From: [Clostridium] aminophilum DSM 10710
GTDB taxonomy: Bacteria > Bacillota > Clostridia > Lachnospirales > Lachnospiraceae
Length of the DNA stretch: 64,000 bases
NCBI RefSeq assembly: GCF_000711825.1
Contig: NZ_JONJ01000014.1
Location: 1 to 64,000, forward strand
Direction: 5' to 3'
In this document: positions 42,115 to 50,889 of the stretch, piece after piece
Layout: each line of letters begins with the position of its first letter
Position numbering within the stretch: the first letter of the stretch is position 1
The notes under the pieces: model-generated
What the model was told of the DNA's origin: nothing
Database searches by the model: none
Seen by the model: only the letters and a program-made list of their open reading frames with translations
Translations under genes and position numbers: made by a program

Positions 42115-42726
42115 ATGTTTTGGAACAGGATTTCACCAATATATGATCTGTTTGAAAATCTGTATAACCGTAAAGTTTATACCGGAACCGGAAAGAAGGT
42201 CGCGGAACTGATCGACCCGTCAGACGAAGTTCTCGAATGCGCCTGCGGAACCGGTGCGATCAGCATTTATGCTGCGCAGAAGTGCAGAAAACTCATTGCG
42301 ACAGACTTTGCCCCGGGGATGCTTCGACAGGCCGCAAAGAAATGCCGAAAATACCCCAATGTCACCTTCCGGAAAGCAGATATTACCCATATCAGGTGTC
42401 GGGATGGCCGGTTTGACAAGGCGGTTGCAGGCAATGTGATTCATCTGCTCCCGGAACCGGAGAAGGCCTTACAGGAACTGGTGCGTGTGGTGAAACCGGG
42501 AGGAAAGATCATTATCCCGACGTATATCAATTTGACGAAAGGTTCCGCAAGCGCTGCGGTAAAGTTCATTGCCCTGCTCGGTGCGGATTTCAGGAGGCAG
42601 TTTGACTTGAATTCCTACAAATGCTTCTTTGAAGAAATGGGATACACCGGAGCAGAGTATTATGTGGTGGAGGGGCGAATGCCCTGTGCCATTGCGGTTA
42701 TTACGAAAACGATGCAGGCGACCTGA
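42115..42726 (+). CDS. class I SAM-dependent methyltransferase (203 aa)
   Basis: Methyltransferase of the UbiE/Methyltransf_11 type. Motif I is VLECACGTGAISIYAAQK (usual E.GCGTG), followed by IATDFAPGMLRQAAKK, FDKAVAGNVIHLLPEPEKAL and VVKPGGKIIIPTY. The N terminus MFWNRISPIYDLFENLYN is typical of UbiE-like enzymes that act on quinones or small lipophilic molecules. The C-terminal ~40 residues are atypical, so the substrate is unknown. I start at ATG 42115, with AGAGG nine bases upstream; a TTG three bases earlier is possible. Confidence 0.9.
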   Translation: MFWNRISPIYDLFENLYNRKVYTGTGKKVAELIDPSDEVLECACGTGAISIYAAQKCRKLIATDFAPGMLRQAAKKCRKYPNVTFRKADITHIRCRDGRFDKAVAGNVIHLLPEPEKALQELVRVVKPGGKIIIPTYINLTKGSASAAVKFIALLGADFRRQFDLNSYKCFFEEMGYTGAEYYVVEGRMPCAIAVITKTMQAT

Positions 42727-42859
42727 TATTCCGGACAGGATTTCATCATGATACGAATCACGAAACCAACATGTTTACGGGACACCGAATCCTGAAACGG
42801 AATCCTGTCAATACACTGCTGATATTGATGCAGGACGGTAGGGCGGCATAAAAAAGGTA

Positions 42860-42890
42860 TTGACTTAGAGCTGACTCCAAGGTGTATAGT
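42860..42890 (+). promoter_or_regulatory. MerR-type promoter/operator with 19-base spacer
   Basis: -35 TTGACT (42860-42865) and -10 TATAGT (42885-42890) are 19 bases apart, the over-long spacing that MerR proteins correct by twisting DNA. The spacer holds the dyad CTTAGAG-CTGA-CTCCAAG. It lies just upstream of the merR-type gene, so the operon is likely autoregulated. Confidence 0.88.
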
Positions 42891-42990
42891 GCAAATATCA
42901 GAGGCGTCAATGATCGTGAGAGATGCAGTAAAAACGCAGTGAAAAACAGAAATAAAAACAGCGAAAACACAGGATAGAGGGCCTAAAGTC

Positions 42991-43365
42991 ATGACAATTA
43001 AAGAAGTATGCGAGAAATATCATCTTTCCCCGGATACGCTCAGATATTATGAACGCGTAGGGGTTATCCCGGAGGTTCATCGTACAGCGGCGGGTATCCG
43101 GAATTATCAGGAAGAGGATATCGGATGGGTTGAAAATGCGGTCTGTATGCGCGATGCGGGCGTTCCGGTGGAAATGCTGATCGAGTATGTAAGACTGTTT
43201 CAGCTTGGCGACGGAACCATTGAGGCAAGAGCGAATCTTTTAAAAGAGGCCAGAGAACGGATTCTGGATGCAAAGAAGAAATATGACACTGCTCTGGAAA
43301 AACTCAATTATAAGATCGGCCGTTACGAAATTGCACAGAAAACAGGCAAACTGACCTGGGAATAA
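42991..43365 (+). CDS. MerR-family transcriptional regulator (124 aa)
   Basis: Winged helix N terminus MTIKEVCEKYHLSPDTLRYY followed by ERVGVIPEVHRTAAGIRNYQ, the standard MerR DNA-binding layout, then a coiled-coil dimerisation helix (~75-110). It has no clustered cysteines that would mark a metal sensor, and resembles the AdhR/YfmP-like branch that senses aldehydes or electrophiles. The neighbours (alcohol dehydrogenase, flavodoxin-like oxidoreductase) fit aldehyde detoxification. It is the first gene of the operon, 13 bases before the dehydrogenase gene. Confidence 0.92.
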   Translation: MTIKEVCEKYHLSPDTLRYYERVGVIPEVHRTAAGIRNYQEEDIGWVENAVCMRDAGVPVEMLIEYVRLFQLGDGTIEARANLLKEARERILDAKKKYDTALEKLNYKIGRYEIAQKTGKLTWE

Positions 43366-43378
43366 GGAGGAATTCAAT

Positions 43379-44545
43379 ATGTTAGGTAATTTCAGCTATC
43401 GCAACGCAACAACATTATATTTTGGAGATGATTCCTTAAAATATCTCAATGAGGAACTTCCGAAATATGGAAAGAATGTTCAGCTGATTTACGGAGGCGG
43501 TTCTGTCAAGAAGAACGGTATCTATGACGCCGTCATTGAGATCCTTAAATCAAATGGCAAAAACGTTATTGAAGATGCCGGTGTAATGCCGAATCCGACG
43601 GTAGAAAAGCTTCGTGAAGGAGTGAAGCTTGCGAAGGAGAATCAGGTCGATCTTCTCCTGGCGCTTGGCGGCGGTTCATGCTGCGATTACGCGAAAGCAG
43701 TGTCGGTATCGGTCTGCTGCGACGAAGATCCATGGGAGAAGTATTTCATTCGTTTTGAGGAGCCGACCTGTGAAATCGTTCCGGTTGGATGCATCCTTAC
43801 GATGGCGGGCACCGGTTCTGAAATGAATGCCGGATCGGTTATTACCAATCATGAGACGCATCAGAAAATCGGACATGTCTTTGGGGAAGCGGTCATGCCG
43901 AAGTTTTCCATCCTGAATCCGAAGTTTACCATGAGTCTTCCAAAGAGACAGATGGTAGCGGGCATCTATGACATTTTCAATCATATCTGTGAGCAGTATT
44001 TTTCGGGAGAAGATGACAACACCAGTGATTATATCGCAGAGGCGCTGATGAAGTCGGTTATTCATTCCTCTCTGATTGCCATCGAAAACCCGGAAGATTA
44101 TGAGGCGAGATCCAATATCATGTGGACGGCGACATGGGCGCTGAACACGCTTATTTCCAGAGGAAAGAGAACCGACTGGATGGTGCATATGCTGGGACAG
44201 TCTGCGGGTGGATTCACGGATGCTACCCATGGCATGACACTCGCTGCGGTATCTTTACCGTATTACCGGTTCATTATGCCATACGGACTTCCGAAATTTA
44301 AGAGATTTGCAACAGAGGTTTGGGGCATTCAGGCAGACGGAAAGTCGGATGAAGAAGTTGCCATGGCGGGACTTTCGGCAATGGAAGACTGGATGAAAAA
44401 GATCGGGGTTGCCATGAGCCTTTCGGAACTTGGCGCCACAGAGGATATGATTGAAGGGATTGCAGACGGAACCTTTATCCTTGAAGGCGGATATAAGGTT
44501 TTAACCAGAGATGAAGTGGTAAAGATTCTCAGAGAGAGTCTGTAA
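43379..44545 (+). CDS. iron-containing alcohol dehydrogenase, YqhD/BDH-like (388 aa)
   Basis: Group III NAD(P)H alcohol dehydrogenase reducing aldehydes such as butyraldehyde or toxic aldehydes. The cofactor motif is LLLALGGGSCCDYAKAV (GGGS), followed by PVGCILTMAGTGSEMNAGSV. Metal ligands lie in the 180-300 region: FNHICEQYF (H in the second metal motif) and GFTDATHGMTLAAV (H of the G.THG motif). Length and order match the YqhD/butanol dehydrogenase group. AAGGAGG precedes the ATG. Second gene in the MerR operon. Confidence 0.93.
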   Translation: MLGNFSYRNATTLYFGDDSLKYLNEELPKYGKNVQLIYGGGSVKKNGIYDAVIEILKSNGKNVIEDAGVMPNPTVEKLREGVKLAKENQVDLLLALGGGSCCDYAKAVSVSVCCDEDPWEKYFIRFEEPTCEIVPVGCILTMAGTGSEMNAGSVITNHETHQKIGHVFGEAVMPKFSILNPKFTMSLPKRQMVAGIYDIFNHICEQYFSGEDDNTSDYIAEALMKSVIHSSLIAIENPEDYEARSNIMWTATWALNTLISRGKRTDWMVHMLGQSAGGFTDATHGMTLAAVSLPYYRFIMPYGLPKFKRFATEVWGIQADGKSDEEVAMAGLSAMEDWMKKIGVAMSLSELGATEDMIEGIADGTFILEGGYKVLTRDEVVKILRESL

Positions 44546-44620
44546 AGATGAGTTTCATTATAATGTTCTGAAAAAATGTTCAGGAGCGTCAATACCTGTT
44601 TAGAGAGAAGGAGGCACCCT

Positions 44621-45133
44621 ATGAAAATTGCGGTTTTTAACGGAAGCCCGAGGAAAGTCAATACCTTTGCACTGGTTGAGGCCTTTTGTGAGGGAGCGAA
44701 AGATGCCGGTCATGAAGTGGATGTGTATCATGTCGGCCAGATGAAAATTGCAGGCTGCCTTGGCTGTGAGTACTGTCATACAAAGGGGAACGGCGTCTGT
44801 ATTCAGAAGGATGATCTCGAGAAGATCCTTCCGGCATACAAAGAAGCCGATATGATCGTATTTGCTTCTCCGATTTACTATTTCACGATGACGGCGCAGA
44901 TGGAAGCTGCGATTCAGAGAGTTTACTGTATTGGAAAGCCTTTAAAGGCGAAGAAGGCAGCACTTCTTCTTTCCTCAGGATCGGAAGGAGTGTATGATGC
45001 AGCTATCGCTCAGTTTAAGGCTTACATGGGATATGCGGGAATCGAAGCTGCCGGAGTCATCACTGCGAATGGGGACGAGAACCAGTCCGAAGCAAAGCTG
45101 AAAGAAATCCGAGAGTTCGCGAAAGCACTTTGA
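44621..45133 (+). CDS. flavodoxin-like NAD(P)H oxidoreductase (170 aa)
   Basis: NADPH-dependent FMN reductase/flavodoxin_2 family. The FMN loop is MKIAVFNGSPRKVNTFALVE, then CLGCEYCHTKGNGVCIQKDD, typical of iron-sulfur-flavoprotein-like quinone reductases, and DMIVFASPIYYFTMTAQM. The first half holds several Cys (C.GC..C), which may bind Fe-S or be redox-active. Third gene of the MerR operon, probably for electron supply or quinone/electrophile reduction. ATG 44621 has AAGGAGG upstream; an upstream in-frame start would add 15 residues without such a site. Confidence 0.88.
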   Translation: MKIAVFNGSPRKVNTFALVEAFCEGAKDAGHEVDVYHVGQMKIAGCLGCEYCHTKGNGVCIQKDDLEKILPAYKEADMIVFASPIYYFTMTAQMEAAIQRVYCIGKPLKAKKAALLLSSGSEGVYDAAIAQFKAYMGYAGIEAAGVITANGDENQSEAKLKEIREFAKAL

Positions 45134-45150
45134 CACAAAGCTTCTGTGAC

Positions 45151-45191
45151 ACAGGGGCCTGCCGTTTTGCTGCGGCGGCCCTTGTTTTTTT
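45151..45191 (+). terminator. terminator of the MerR operon
   Basis: ACAGGGGCC.TGCCG (45151-45164) pairs with CGGC.GGCCCTTGT (45172-45184) and is followed by a run of T to 45191. Confidence 0.85.
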
Positions 45192-45358
45192 GGGGGTCAA
45201 TCATTTTTTCTATGTGATAGCTCGGCCGTTGACCCTGCGGCGTAGTATATCGACAGTTGCATAAAAAAGGATCTTCCTGAGGAAGAGCGAGTTTGTACCT
45301 GTGGACAGAGGATGCACATAAACTCACATCCTGATATTTATAGGCTCCATCCGAATCC

Positions 45359-46930
45359 TCATGTGTTCACCAAGGTCGTTACCCCCGGCCCGATGGGAAG
45401 ACCCAAGGACATCCATACCACCAGGAAAATGACCCACATTACCAGAAGGATCATTCCGATCGGGAAGAGATTTGAGACAAACGTTCCTATCTTCAGCTTG
45501 GGATCAAACATATCCTGTGATGCCTTCAGCGTTACCCACAGGTATGGCATAACCGGAGTGAAGCAGTTGGTGGTTGAATCTCCGATCCTGTAAAAGAGCT
45601 GTGTCATGGCAGGGTGATACCTGCCGGCCAGCAGCATCATGGGAATGAAGACCGGCGCAAAGATCGACCATTTTGCAGAAGACGAAGTAATAAATATATT
45701 TATTAAGGCACTGAACAGAATGAAACTGACGATCATTCCGAAGCCGGTAAATCCACTGGCTTTAAGAGCATTTGCTCCATTGATGGCAAGAAGTTGATCT
45801 ATGTTGGTCCATGAAAACAGTTTCTGGAACTGAGCGGTAAAAAAGCAAAAGACCAAATATCCGCTCATCCTGCCCATGACCTTGACCATAGCCCTGTATA
45901 TGTCATCAAGCCCTTTAAATGTACCGGCCGAAAGTCCGTAAACAATACCCGGGACGCTGAAAAAGAAAACAAGGATAGTGATCAGATTCTTCAGAAGATA
46001 GGAACCTATAAAGGCTCTTGTATCGACATTTTCCTTTCCGACTACAATTCCGAGAGGACCCCATACTGTTGCGCAGACTACTATTATAAGAAATAGCAGA
46101 ATGGAAATACCGGCCCGGGAAAGGGCTTTTCTTTCCTGCGGTGTAACCTCATCTTCCGTGTTGAGCAAAAGCCCCTGTGCAGGAACATATTCACCTAATC
46201 TTTTATTGATGAAGTGATTGCACATAAAGCCTATCAAAAAAGTACAGAAAATGGTGGATGCAGCCATGAAATACCAATTACATGTGACATCCACATTAAG
46301 AACTCCCTCTCCGAAAAAATCATCAACAACATTTTGAGAAATCCCCTGTAAAAGCGCATCTGTACCGGAAATCATAATGTTGGCGGAAAAACCCGACTGA
46401 GTGGCGACATAAGCGCATAAAACTCCTGCAACCGGATGAAGTCCCGCAGATAAGAAGAGAAGCCCCGCCAATGGCGGAATCACTATGGCTGAAGTATCGG
46501 AAGCAATATTGCCGAGGATACCTATGAAAGCCACAAGATAGGGAAGAAACCGTTGAGAGGTATGCTTCATTTTGGCATTCAGGAAAACCTTGATGAGTCC
46601 TGACTCCTCACAGAAACCTACGGCTACGGTCATCACAAGTACAAGGCCCAGAGGCGGGAAGGACGTAAAATTGGTGATCATATTTGCAAGAAACCAGTAC
46701 AGGCCTTCTCTTGAAAAGAAATTTTTCACATGGACCTCCGCCATGTTGGCCGGATTGATGACCGTCACATTAAAAACGTTGAAAATCAGCGACAACACAG
46801 CAGTTATTATGAATAACCACATGAACAGGATCGCCGGCTGCGGCAGCTTGTCACAGAATTTCTCAATACGCAATAGTATGTTTTCAAGTTTTGATGATTT
46901 GGTTTTCAAATGTGAATCCTCTCTATGCAT
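45359..46930 (-). CDS. AbgT-family transporter (p-aminobenzoyl-glutamate type, 523 aa)
   Basis: Polytopic transporter of the AbgT/MtrF family, which import p-aminobenzoyl-glutamate or export sulfonamides using the proton gradient. Helix starts LPQPAILFMWLFIITAVLS, then FPPLGLVLVMTVAVGFCEES, IASDTSAIVIPPLAGLLFLS and the family motif TSSSAKWSIFAPVFIPMMLL near 440, with AMTQLFYRIGDSTTNCFTPV. Length is normal. The listed ATG has no Shine-Dalgarno; an in-frame TTG at 46909 has GAGAGG eight bases upstream and is the likelier start (516 residues). Gene is alone on the minus strand. No abgA or abgB peptidase genes nearby. Confidence 0.92.
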   Translation of the reverse strand: MHREDSHLKTKSSKLENILLRIEKFCDKLPQPAILFMWLFIITAVLSLIFNVFNVTVINPANMAEVHVKNFFSREGLYWFLANMITNFTSFPPLGLVLVMTVAVGFCEESGLIKVFLNAKMKHTSQRFLPYLVAFIGILGNIASDTSAIVIPPLAGLLFLSAGLHPVAGVLCAYVATQSGFSANIMISGTDALLQGISQNVVDDFFGEGVLNVDVTCNWYFMAASTIFCTFLIGFMCNHFINKRLGEYVPAQGLLLNTEDEVTPQERKALSRAGISILLFLIIVVCATVWGPLGIVVGKENVDTRAFIGSYLLKNLITILVFFFSVPGIVYGLSAGTFKGLDDIYRAMVKVMGRMSGYLVFCFFTAQFQKLFSWTNIDQLLAINGANALKASGFTGFGMIVSFILFSALINIFITSSSAKWSIFAPVFIPMMLLAGRYHPAMTQLFYRIGDSTTNCFTPVMPYLWVTLKASQDMFDPKLKIGTFVSNLFPIGMILLVMWVIFLVVWMSLGLPIGPGVTTLVNT

Positions 46931-47564
46931 AAATTTGATCGTTGCTAATAGATCCTGTTGGAATTCTTAATACTTCTCCTGAGTATCTTAAATTCAACCT
47001 TTTTGCTCCCCCGTAAGAACCGGTACCATGCAGTATCACCATTCCCTTTCCGGGCTTTGTATTTTTTTCATACCGATGATCTCATAGCTTCCTTCCGGTG
47101 CATCGGTCTCGATATCCGTTATCTGAGGCTCTATCGGTTCGCCTATAAATAGAACTCTTTGCTGATACTGAATTTCTCGTTCTTTATAAGTTTATTCACA
47201 ACACGATATTAATTGCTGCTCCTTTTTGAGGTTCATTTATGTATATTTTACCATATATCAGGGATTTGTGTTATACAAAAGCCAGCAGGTAAGTGAGACC
47301 TCGCTGGCTTCGCATAGGATGATGGGAAAAGAAGTATTGAATTTTGCAATATACTTTAAAAAGTTTAGGAGTCTTTTTTATTGAGTTTTGCCATCATATC
47401 TTACTCTTGAAGATCATGGATATGAGCCGGAAGGAGTATGTCAGGAATCAGCCATCACATAAAATTTGTGATTGAGCCTTTTTTTGGGGGAATTTCGGAG
47501 ATATTTCCTATGAAAAAATGCCACCTCCGCGGTGGCAGCGAAGAGCGGCGATTCATGCTATATT
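46931..47564. other. 634-base intergenic gap with a short gene remnant
   Basis: No intact gene. On the minus strand a frame from ~47190 to the stop at 47036 reads EIQYQQRVLFIGEPIEPQ, ITDIETDAPEGSYEI, IGMKKIQSPEREW with no convincing start; it looks like the remnant of a coding region or a leader open frame. The sequence 47310-47564 is A+T-rich without recognisable content apart from a GCCACC/GGTGGC hairpin near 47519. Confidence 0.4.
47280..47309 (-). terminator. terminator-like hairpin downstream of the kinase gene
   Basis: AGCCAGC-AGGT (47280-47290) and ACCT-C-GCTGGCT (47298-47309) form a long stem; read on the minus strand it is followed by TTTTG. It lies ~255 bases after the Ser/Thr kinase stop. 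Confidence 0.65.
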
Positions 47565-48656
47565 TCAAGATGGAAAGAGTATCATTCTCATAAATATCAG
47601 CAGAACGAACGAAAGGACAGAGTAGATTCCGCAGAAGAGAAGAATTCCAAAAATCCGAAGATACGGATTTCGGTTTCGGCATGGCGGAAAGAACCTCTGT
47701 ACACCGAGATAATTGTAACCAATAAAAATGTCACCGAGTGCAATCAGGAGAAATCCGATACGGATGAGCCACAGCGCGGCACCGAACGTATTCCTCACAT
47801 CAAATGAGAGACAAAGAGCGAAGACGACCGCATATGTCGGGATCGCAATGGCCATTTTTCCCGGAGTCATGGTTCGGAAACCGGGCGGGAGAAAGGTCGT
47901 TACGGTGTTGGATTCCGGACGGAGATCCGCTTCTTTGTCCATCAGCTTCCGGAGCGCGTTTTGGAGGTCCCGGACGGAACGATAGCGTTTTTTCGGATCC
48001 ATTTGGGTGCATTTGGAGATGACCGCATCAAAAGAAGAATCACGGTCTGAAAGGGAATTTACCATCTCACGGAGAACGATACCGATGGAATAAATGTCGG
48101 TTTGCGGAGAGGATTCTCCAAAACCGTACTGTTCCGGAGCGGCATACCCCTGTGTGCCCAAAAGAACGGTATCGGAAGAACGGTTTTGCTCCACCGAACG
48201 GTATTTCGCGGCGTTAAAGTCCAAAAGGAACACATTGTCATAACTCGTTATGATAATATTTGACGGTTTGATATCGCGATGGACCATGGGCGGCTTATGG
48301 GAATGGAGCTTCTCCAGAATTCCGCAGAGATCGGTGAGATAGCGGACGATGCTATGAGGGGAAAGACGGTGAGACTCGATCATTTCGCGAAGGGTTGTGC
48401 CGGAAACATACTCTTCAATGAGAATAAGGGTGCCGTCGTCCTCAAAATACTCGATGATCTCCGGAATGCCGGTAATATGGTGTTCCTTTAAATATTTGTA
48501 TACATCAATGGAATAGACGTTCAGAGTTTTCTTTACATAGATCTTTCCGGTTTCCTGATGCCGGACCAGATCGATCTTGTGAGATTCATTGATTGCGGCG
48601 ATGGTTTTGTAGTAGGAGACGGACAGACGCTGGTTCAGATCCACGGCTTTACCCAT
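47565..48656 (-). CDS. membrane Ser/Thr protein kinase with DFN motif (363 aa)
   Basis: Hanks-type kinase. Motifs: GKIYVKKTL (Lys of the VAIK position), YVSGTTLREMIE hinge, MVHRDIKPSNIII (catalytic HRDIKPSN), LLDFNAAKY where the Mg-binding DFG is DFN, and LGTQGYAAPEQYG with the activation-segment APE. DFN replaces Gly after the metal Asp, which is tolerated in some bacterial kinases. A linker follows, then two or three hydrophobic helices (~270-360) that anchor it, leaving the kinase in the cytoplasm without an extracellular sensor. Start MGKAVDLNQRL; divergent from the small HTH-like gene 50 bases away, so a functional pair is likely. Confidence 0.88.
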   Translation of the reverse strand: MGKAVDLNQRLSVSYYKTIAAINESHKIDLVRHQETGKIYVKKTLNVYSIDVYKYLKEHHITGIPEIIEYFEDDGTLILIEEYVSGTTLREMIESHRLSPHSIVRYLTDLCGILEKLHSHKPPMVHRDIKPSNIIITSYDNVFLLDFNAAKYRSVEQNRSSDTVLLGTQGYAAPEQYGFGESSPQTDIYSIGIVLREMVNSLSDRDSSFDAVISKCTQMDPKKRYRSVRDLQNALRKLMDKEADLRPESNTVTTFLPPGFRTMTPGKMAIAIPTYAVVFALCLSFDVRNTFGAALWLIRIGFLLIALGDIFIGYNYLGVQRFFPPCRNRNPYLRIFGILLFCGIYSVLSFVLLIFMRMILFPS

Positions 48657-48706
48657 CCTTTCATTCGTTGATTCATAACGCTATTTTAACACGCAAGGAG
48701 GCATAT

Positions 48707-49168
48707 ATGCAGGAAAAAGATACCGGTGAACTGGAAAAGGTTCTGAAGAACACGCATTTTTCCGATTACCAGGCTTATGTGAGGGATAACAGTGACAGCA
48801 TGCTGTCGGATGCAAATTCCTTTTATGTGATGATCAAGGACAGGATTGCGGCTAAAAAAATGACGCTCCAGCGTGTTTTTCTCAATGCGGATATTTCGGA
48901 GCGCTATGGATATAAGCTGCTCTCCGGGCAGAAGCACACCCAGCGAAGGGATGTCATTTTGAGGATCTGCTATGCGGCGGAACTGTCACTGCCCGAAACA
49001 CAGCGAGCATTGAAAAAATATGAAATGCCGGAATTATACGCCAAGGATCCGAGGGACGCTCTTCTCATGATCGCGTTTAACGAACGCCCCGGAAGCATCA
49101 TTGATGTCAACACTATGCTCAAAGAGAACGGATTTGAGCCTCTTCGGAACAGCGGAGCCCAAAACTGA
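48707..49168 (+). CDS. small HTH/XRE-like protein divergent from the kinase (153 aa)
   Basis: Soluble, predicted helical. DANSFYVMIKDRIAAKKMTL...NADISERYGYKLLSGQKHTQRR looks like an XRE-type helix-turn-helix (residues ~38-75), followed by two helices with LSLPETQRALKKYEMPELYA and a C-terminal PGSIIDVNTMLKENGFEPL. Ser and Thr are frequent, so the kinase could phosphorylate it. The start ATG 48707 has AAGGAGG upstream. Divergent arrangement with the kinase suggests a signalling module. No target promoter known. Confidence 0.7.
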   Translation: MQEKDTGELEKVLKNTHFSDYQAYVRDNSDSMLSDANSFYVMIKDRIAAKKMTLQRVFLNADISERYGYKLLSGQKHTQRRDVILRICYAAELSLPETQRALKKYEMPELYAKDPRDALLMIAFNERPGSIIDVNTMLKENGFEPLRNSGAQN

Positions 49169-49328
49169 ACATCAGTTTCCCACCGCAGCGGGGGCAACAG
49201 AGAAACGGAAGACAGACTATAATACAGAAAAAGACGGAATGGCCAACGTTTTTTAGAAGACATGCGGAGGGCGCGGAAAAATACAGCTGTCCCATGGATT
49301 TAAGACGTCAAAGAGGAGGAAATGGTAA

Positions 49329-50261
49329 TTGAAAAAGCGTAAGAAGTGGCTGATCCCGGTATTAGGTCTGGTTTTGGTGGGGGTGATTCTGGCAAACGGC
49401 GGATCGTCGAAAAAGAAATCTGTCGTGTCGTCAGACGGCAAAACGGAAACCGTAGACAGTACGGCTGCAAACCCGGAGGAGGGTTCGGATGCCGGCGAGA
49501 ATACAAAAACGCCGGAGAAGGTTACGATTGAAGAACAGGTTCTGGTGGATCACGAAGGCGTCAAAATCACTGCCCTGGGATATGAAACAGACGAGATCTG
49601 GGGTGATGGTGTAAAACTTCTGATTGAGAATCATTCGGATAAAAAGATCATGGTGGGGTGCTCAGCACTGATCGTGAATGACTGCATGATCTCGGACCTG
49701 TTTGCATGCGAAGTCGCGCCGGGAAAGAAGGCGAATGAAACCATGCATCTTTCCAGCAAGGAACTGAAGGCTGCAGGAATCGATACCGTCGGGCAGATCG
49801 AAATCTATTTCCATATCTATGAGTCGGATAACATTTCCAACCGATATAATCCGGATTGTGTGACGATCAAAACGTCGGCATATGATCAGATGGATACCAC
49901 GATCGATGCGGCGGGCACAGAACTCTACAATGAAAATGGCATCCGGATCGTCGGTAAGACCGTGGATGAGAACAGCTTCTGGGGGAAATCCATTCTGGTA
50001 TACTGTGAGAACACATCCGGCAAGAATGTGACCATTCATGTAGATGATCTCTCCATCAACGGCTTTATGATGAAACCGTATTTTTCGACTACGGTATATA
50101 ACGGAAAAAAATCGCTCGATGACATCACACTCATGAAGTCCGATCTGGAAAAGAACAATATCACGGAGATTCAGGATGTTGAGCTGAAGTTCCGCATTAC
50201 CGACGCGGATTCTTACAAGACCATTGCCGAGTCAAAACCAATTACGTTTCAGGCACAGTGA
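49329..50261 (+). CDS. membrane-anchored protein with two similar domains (310 aa)
   Basis: Starts at TTG 49329 with GAGGAGGAA upstream. MKKRKKWLIPVLGLVLVGVI is an uncleaved or signal-anchor helix (no lipobox Cys). A Ser/Thr/Glu linker (~25-55) leads to two ~115-residue beta-rich domains: the first with DHEGVKITALGYETDEIWGD and KLLIENHSDKKI, the second with NENGIRIVGKTVDENSFWGK and ILVYCENTSGKN. The repeats align, with a shared (G/N)(V/I)(K/R)I...... W(G) pattern, and recall extracellular DUF5067/DUF4352-like domains. Location outside the membrane is predicted; function unknown. Confidence 0.75.
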   Translation: MKKRKKWLIPVLGLVLVGVILANGGSSKKKSVVSSDGKTETVDSTAANPEEGSDAGENTKTPEKVTIEEQVLVDHEGVKITALGYETDEIWGDGVKLLIENHSDKKIMVGCSALIVNDCMISDLFACEVAPGKKANETMHLSSKELKAAGIDTVGQIEIYFHIYESDNISNRYNPDCVTIKTSAYDQMDTTIDAAGTELYNENGIRIVGKTVDENSFWGKSILVYCENTSGKNVTIHVDDLSINGFMMKPYFSTTVYNGKKSLDDITLMKSDLEKNNITEIQDVELKFRITDADSYKTIAESKPITFQAQ

Positions 50262-50301
50262 TTTGTATAAAAACAGATCTGTAAGATGAGAGACGAAAAG
50301 T

Positions 50302-50583
50302 TTGTCCGGTGCCGCCGGTTTTGTTGTGGCATTTCTGATGCTGTCCGGAGGTATCGTATCGATTGCGACCAGAAATTCCAAAGGGAAAGGCGCAGCAATC
50401 TCGCTGATTGTGATTTTTGGGGTTGCAGCTCTGATGGGATTCCTGTGTCATGGAAAGTTTTCGGACCTTGCAATCTGGTCCGGATGGTGTCTGATCAATG
50501 CCATTTTCGCGGTGATGGATCTTTCCGGAAACAAGAAGAGAATTCAGAAAGAGTCAGCGGAAAAGAATACAACAAATGAATAG
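50302..50583 (+). CDS. possible small membrane protein (93 aa, may be a fragment)
   Basis: Frame 50302-50583 starts at a TTG without a good Shine-Dalgarno and reads SGAAGFVVAFLMLSGGIVSI, then AAISLIVIFGVAALMGFLCH and DLAIWSGWCLINAIFAVMDL: three hydrophobic helices with a basic, Lys/Glu-rich tail. The hydrophobic pattern suggests a real membrane segment, but the N terminus looks cut, so it may be the remainder of a longer gene. Confidence 0.45.
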   Translation: MSGAAGFVVAFLMLSGGIVSIATRNSKGKGAAISLIVIFGVAALMGFLCHGKFSDLAIWSGWCLINAIFAVMDLSGNKKRIQKESAEKNTTNE

Positions 50584-50889
50584 GGCAAATGAATAAGAGA
50601 AGGATGAATGCGAGTCTGTACGTAATAGAGTTTGGGACAGGCAGCAAAACTCCACGGAAAACGGGGACGGGGTCTGATGATCTCGTCCCCGTTGACTTTC
50701 GTGTGAGCATCCTCGTTTGGGAGTGAGCATACATCACGTCCATCACTATGGAAAGAGGATAGTATATAGTCTGGAAATTGCGGCGCAGGTATCGCGGTGA
50801 AGTAAAAGAGGGGGTATAATGGAAAAAGGAATCTGAGCCTGGAGGACACAATCTGCTGCTTGGGGATTGACCGAGGAGGAAATGACGCA
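50584..50889. other. intergenic region with a long inverted repeat
   Basis: About 300 bases without a gene. An inverted repeat AACGGGGACG (50660-50669) with CGTCCCCGTT (50684-50693), extended by CACG/CGTG outside, would form a stable hairpin at 50653-50703 that may terminate transcription, but lacks a T run. A possible -10 (TATAAT) is at 50815. Confidence 0.45.
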
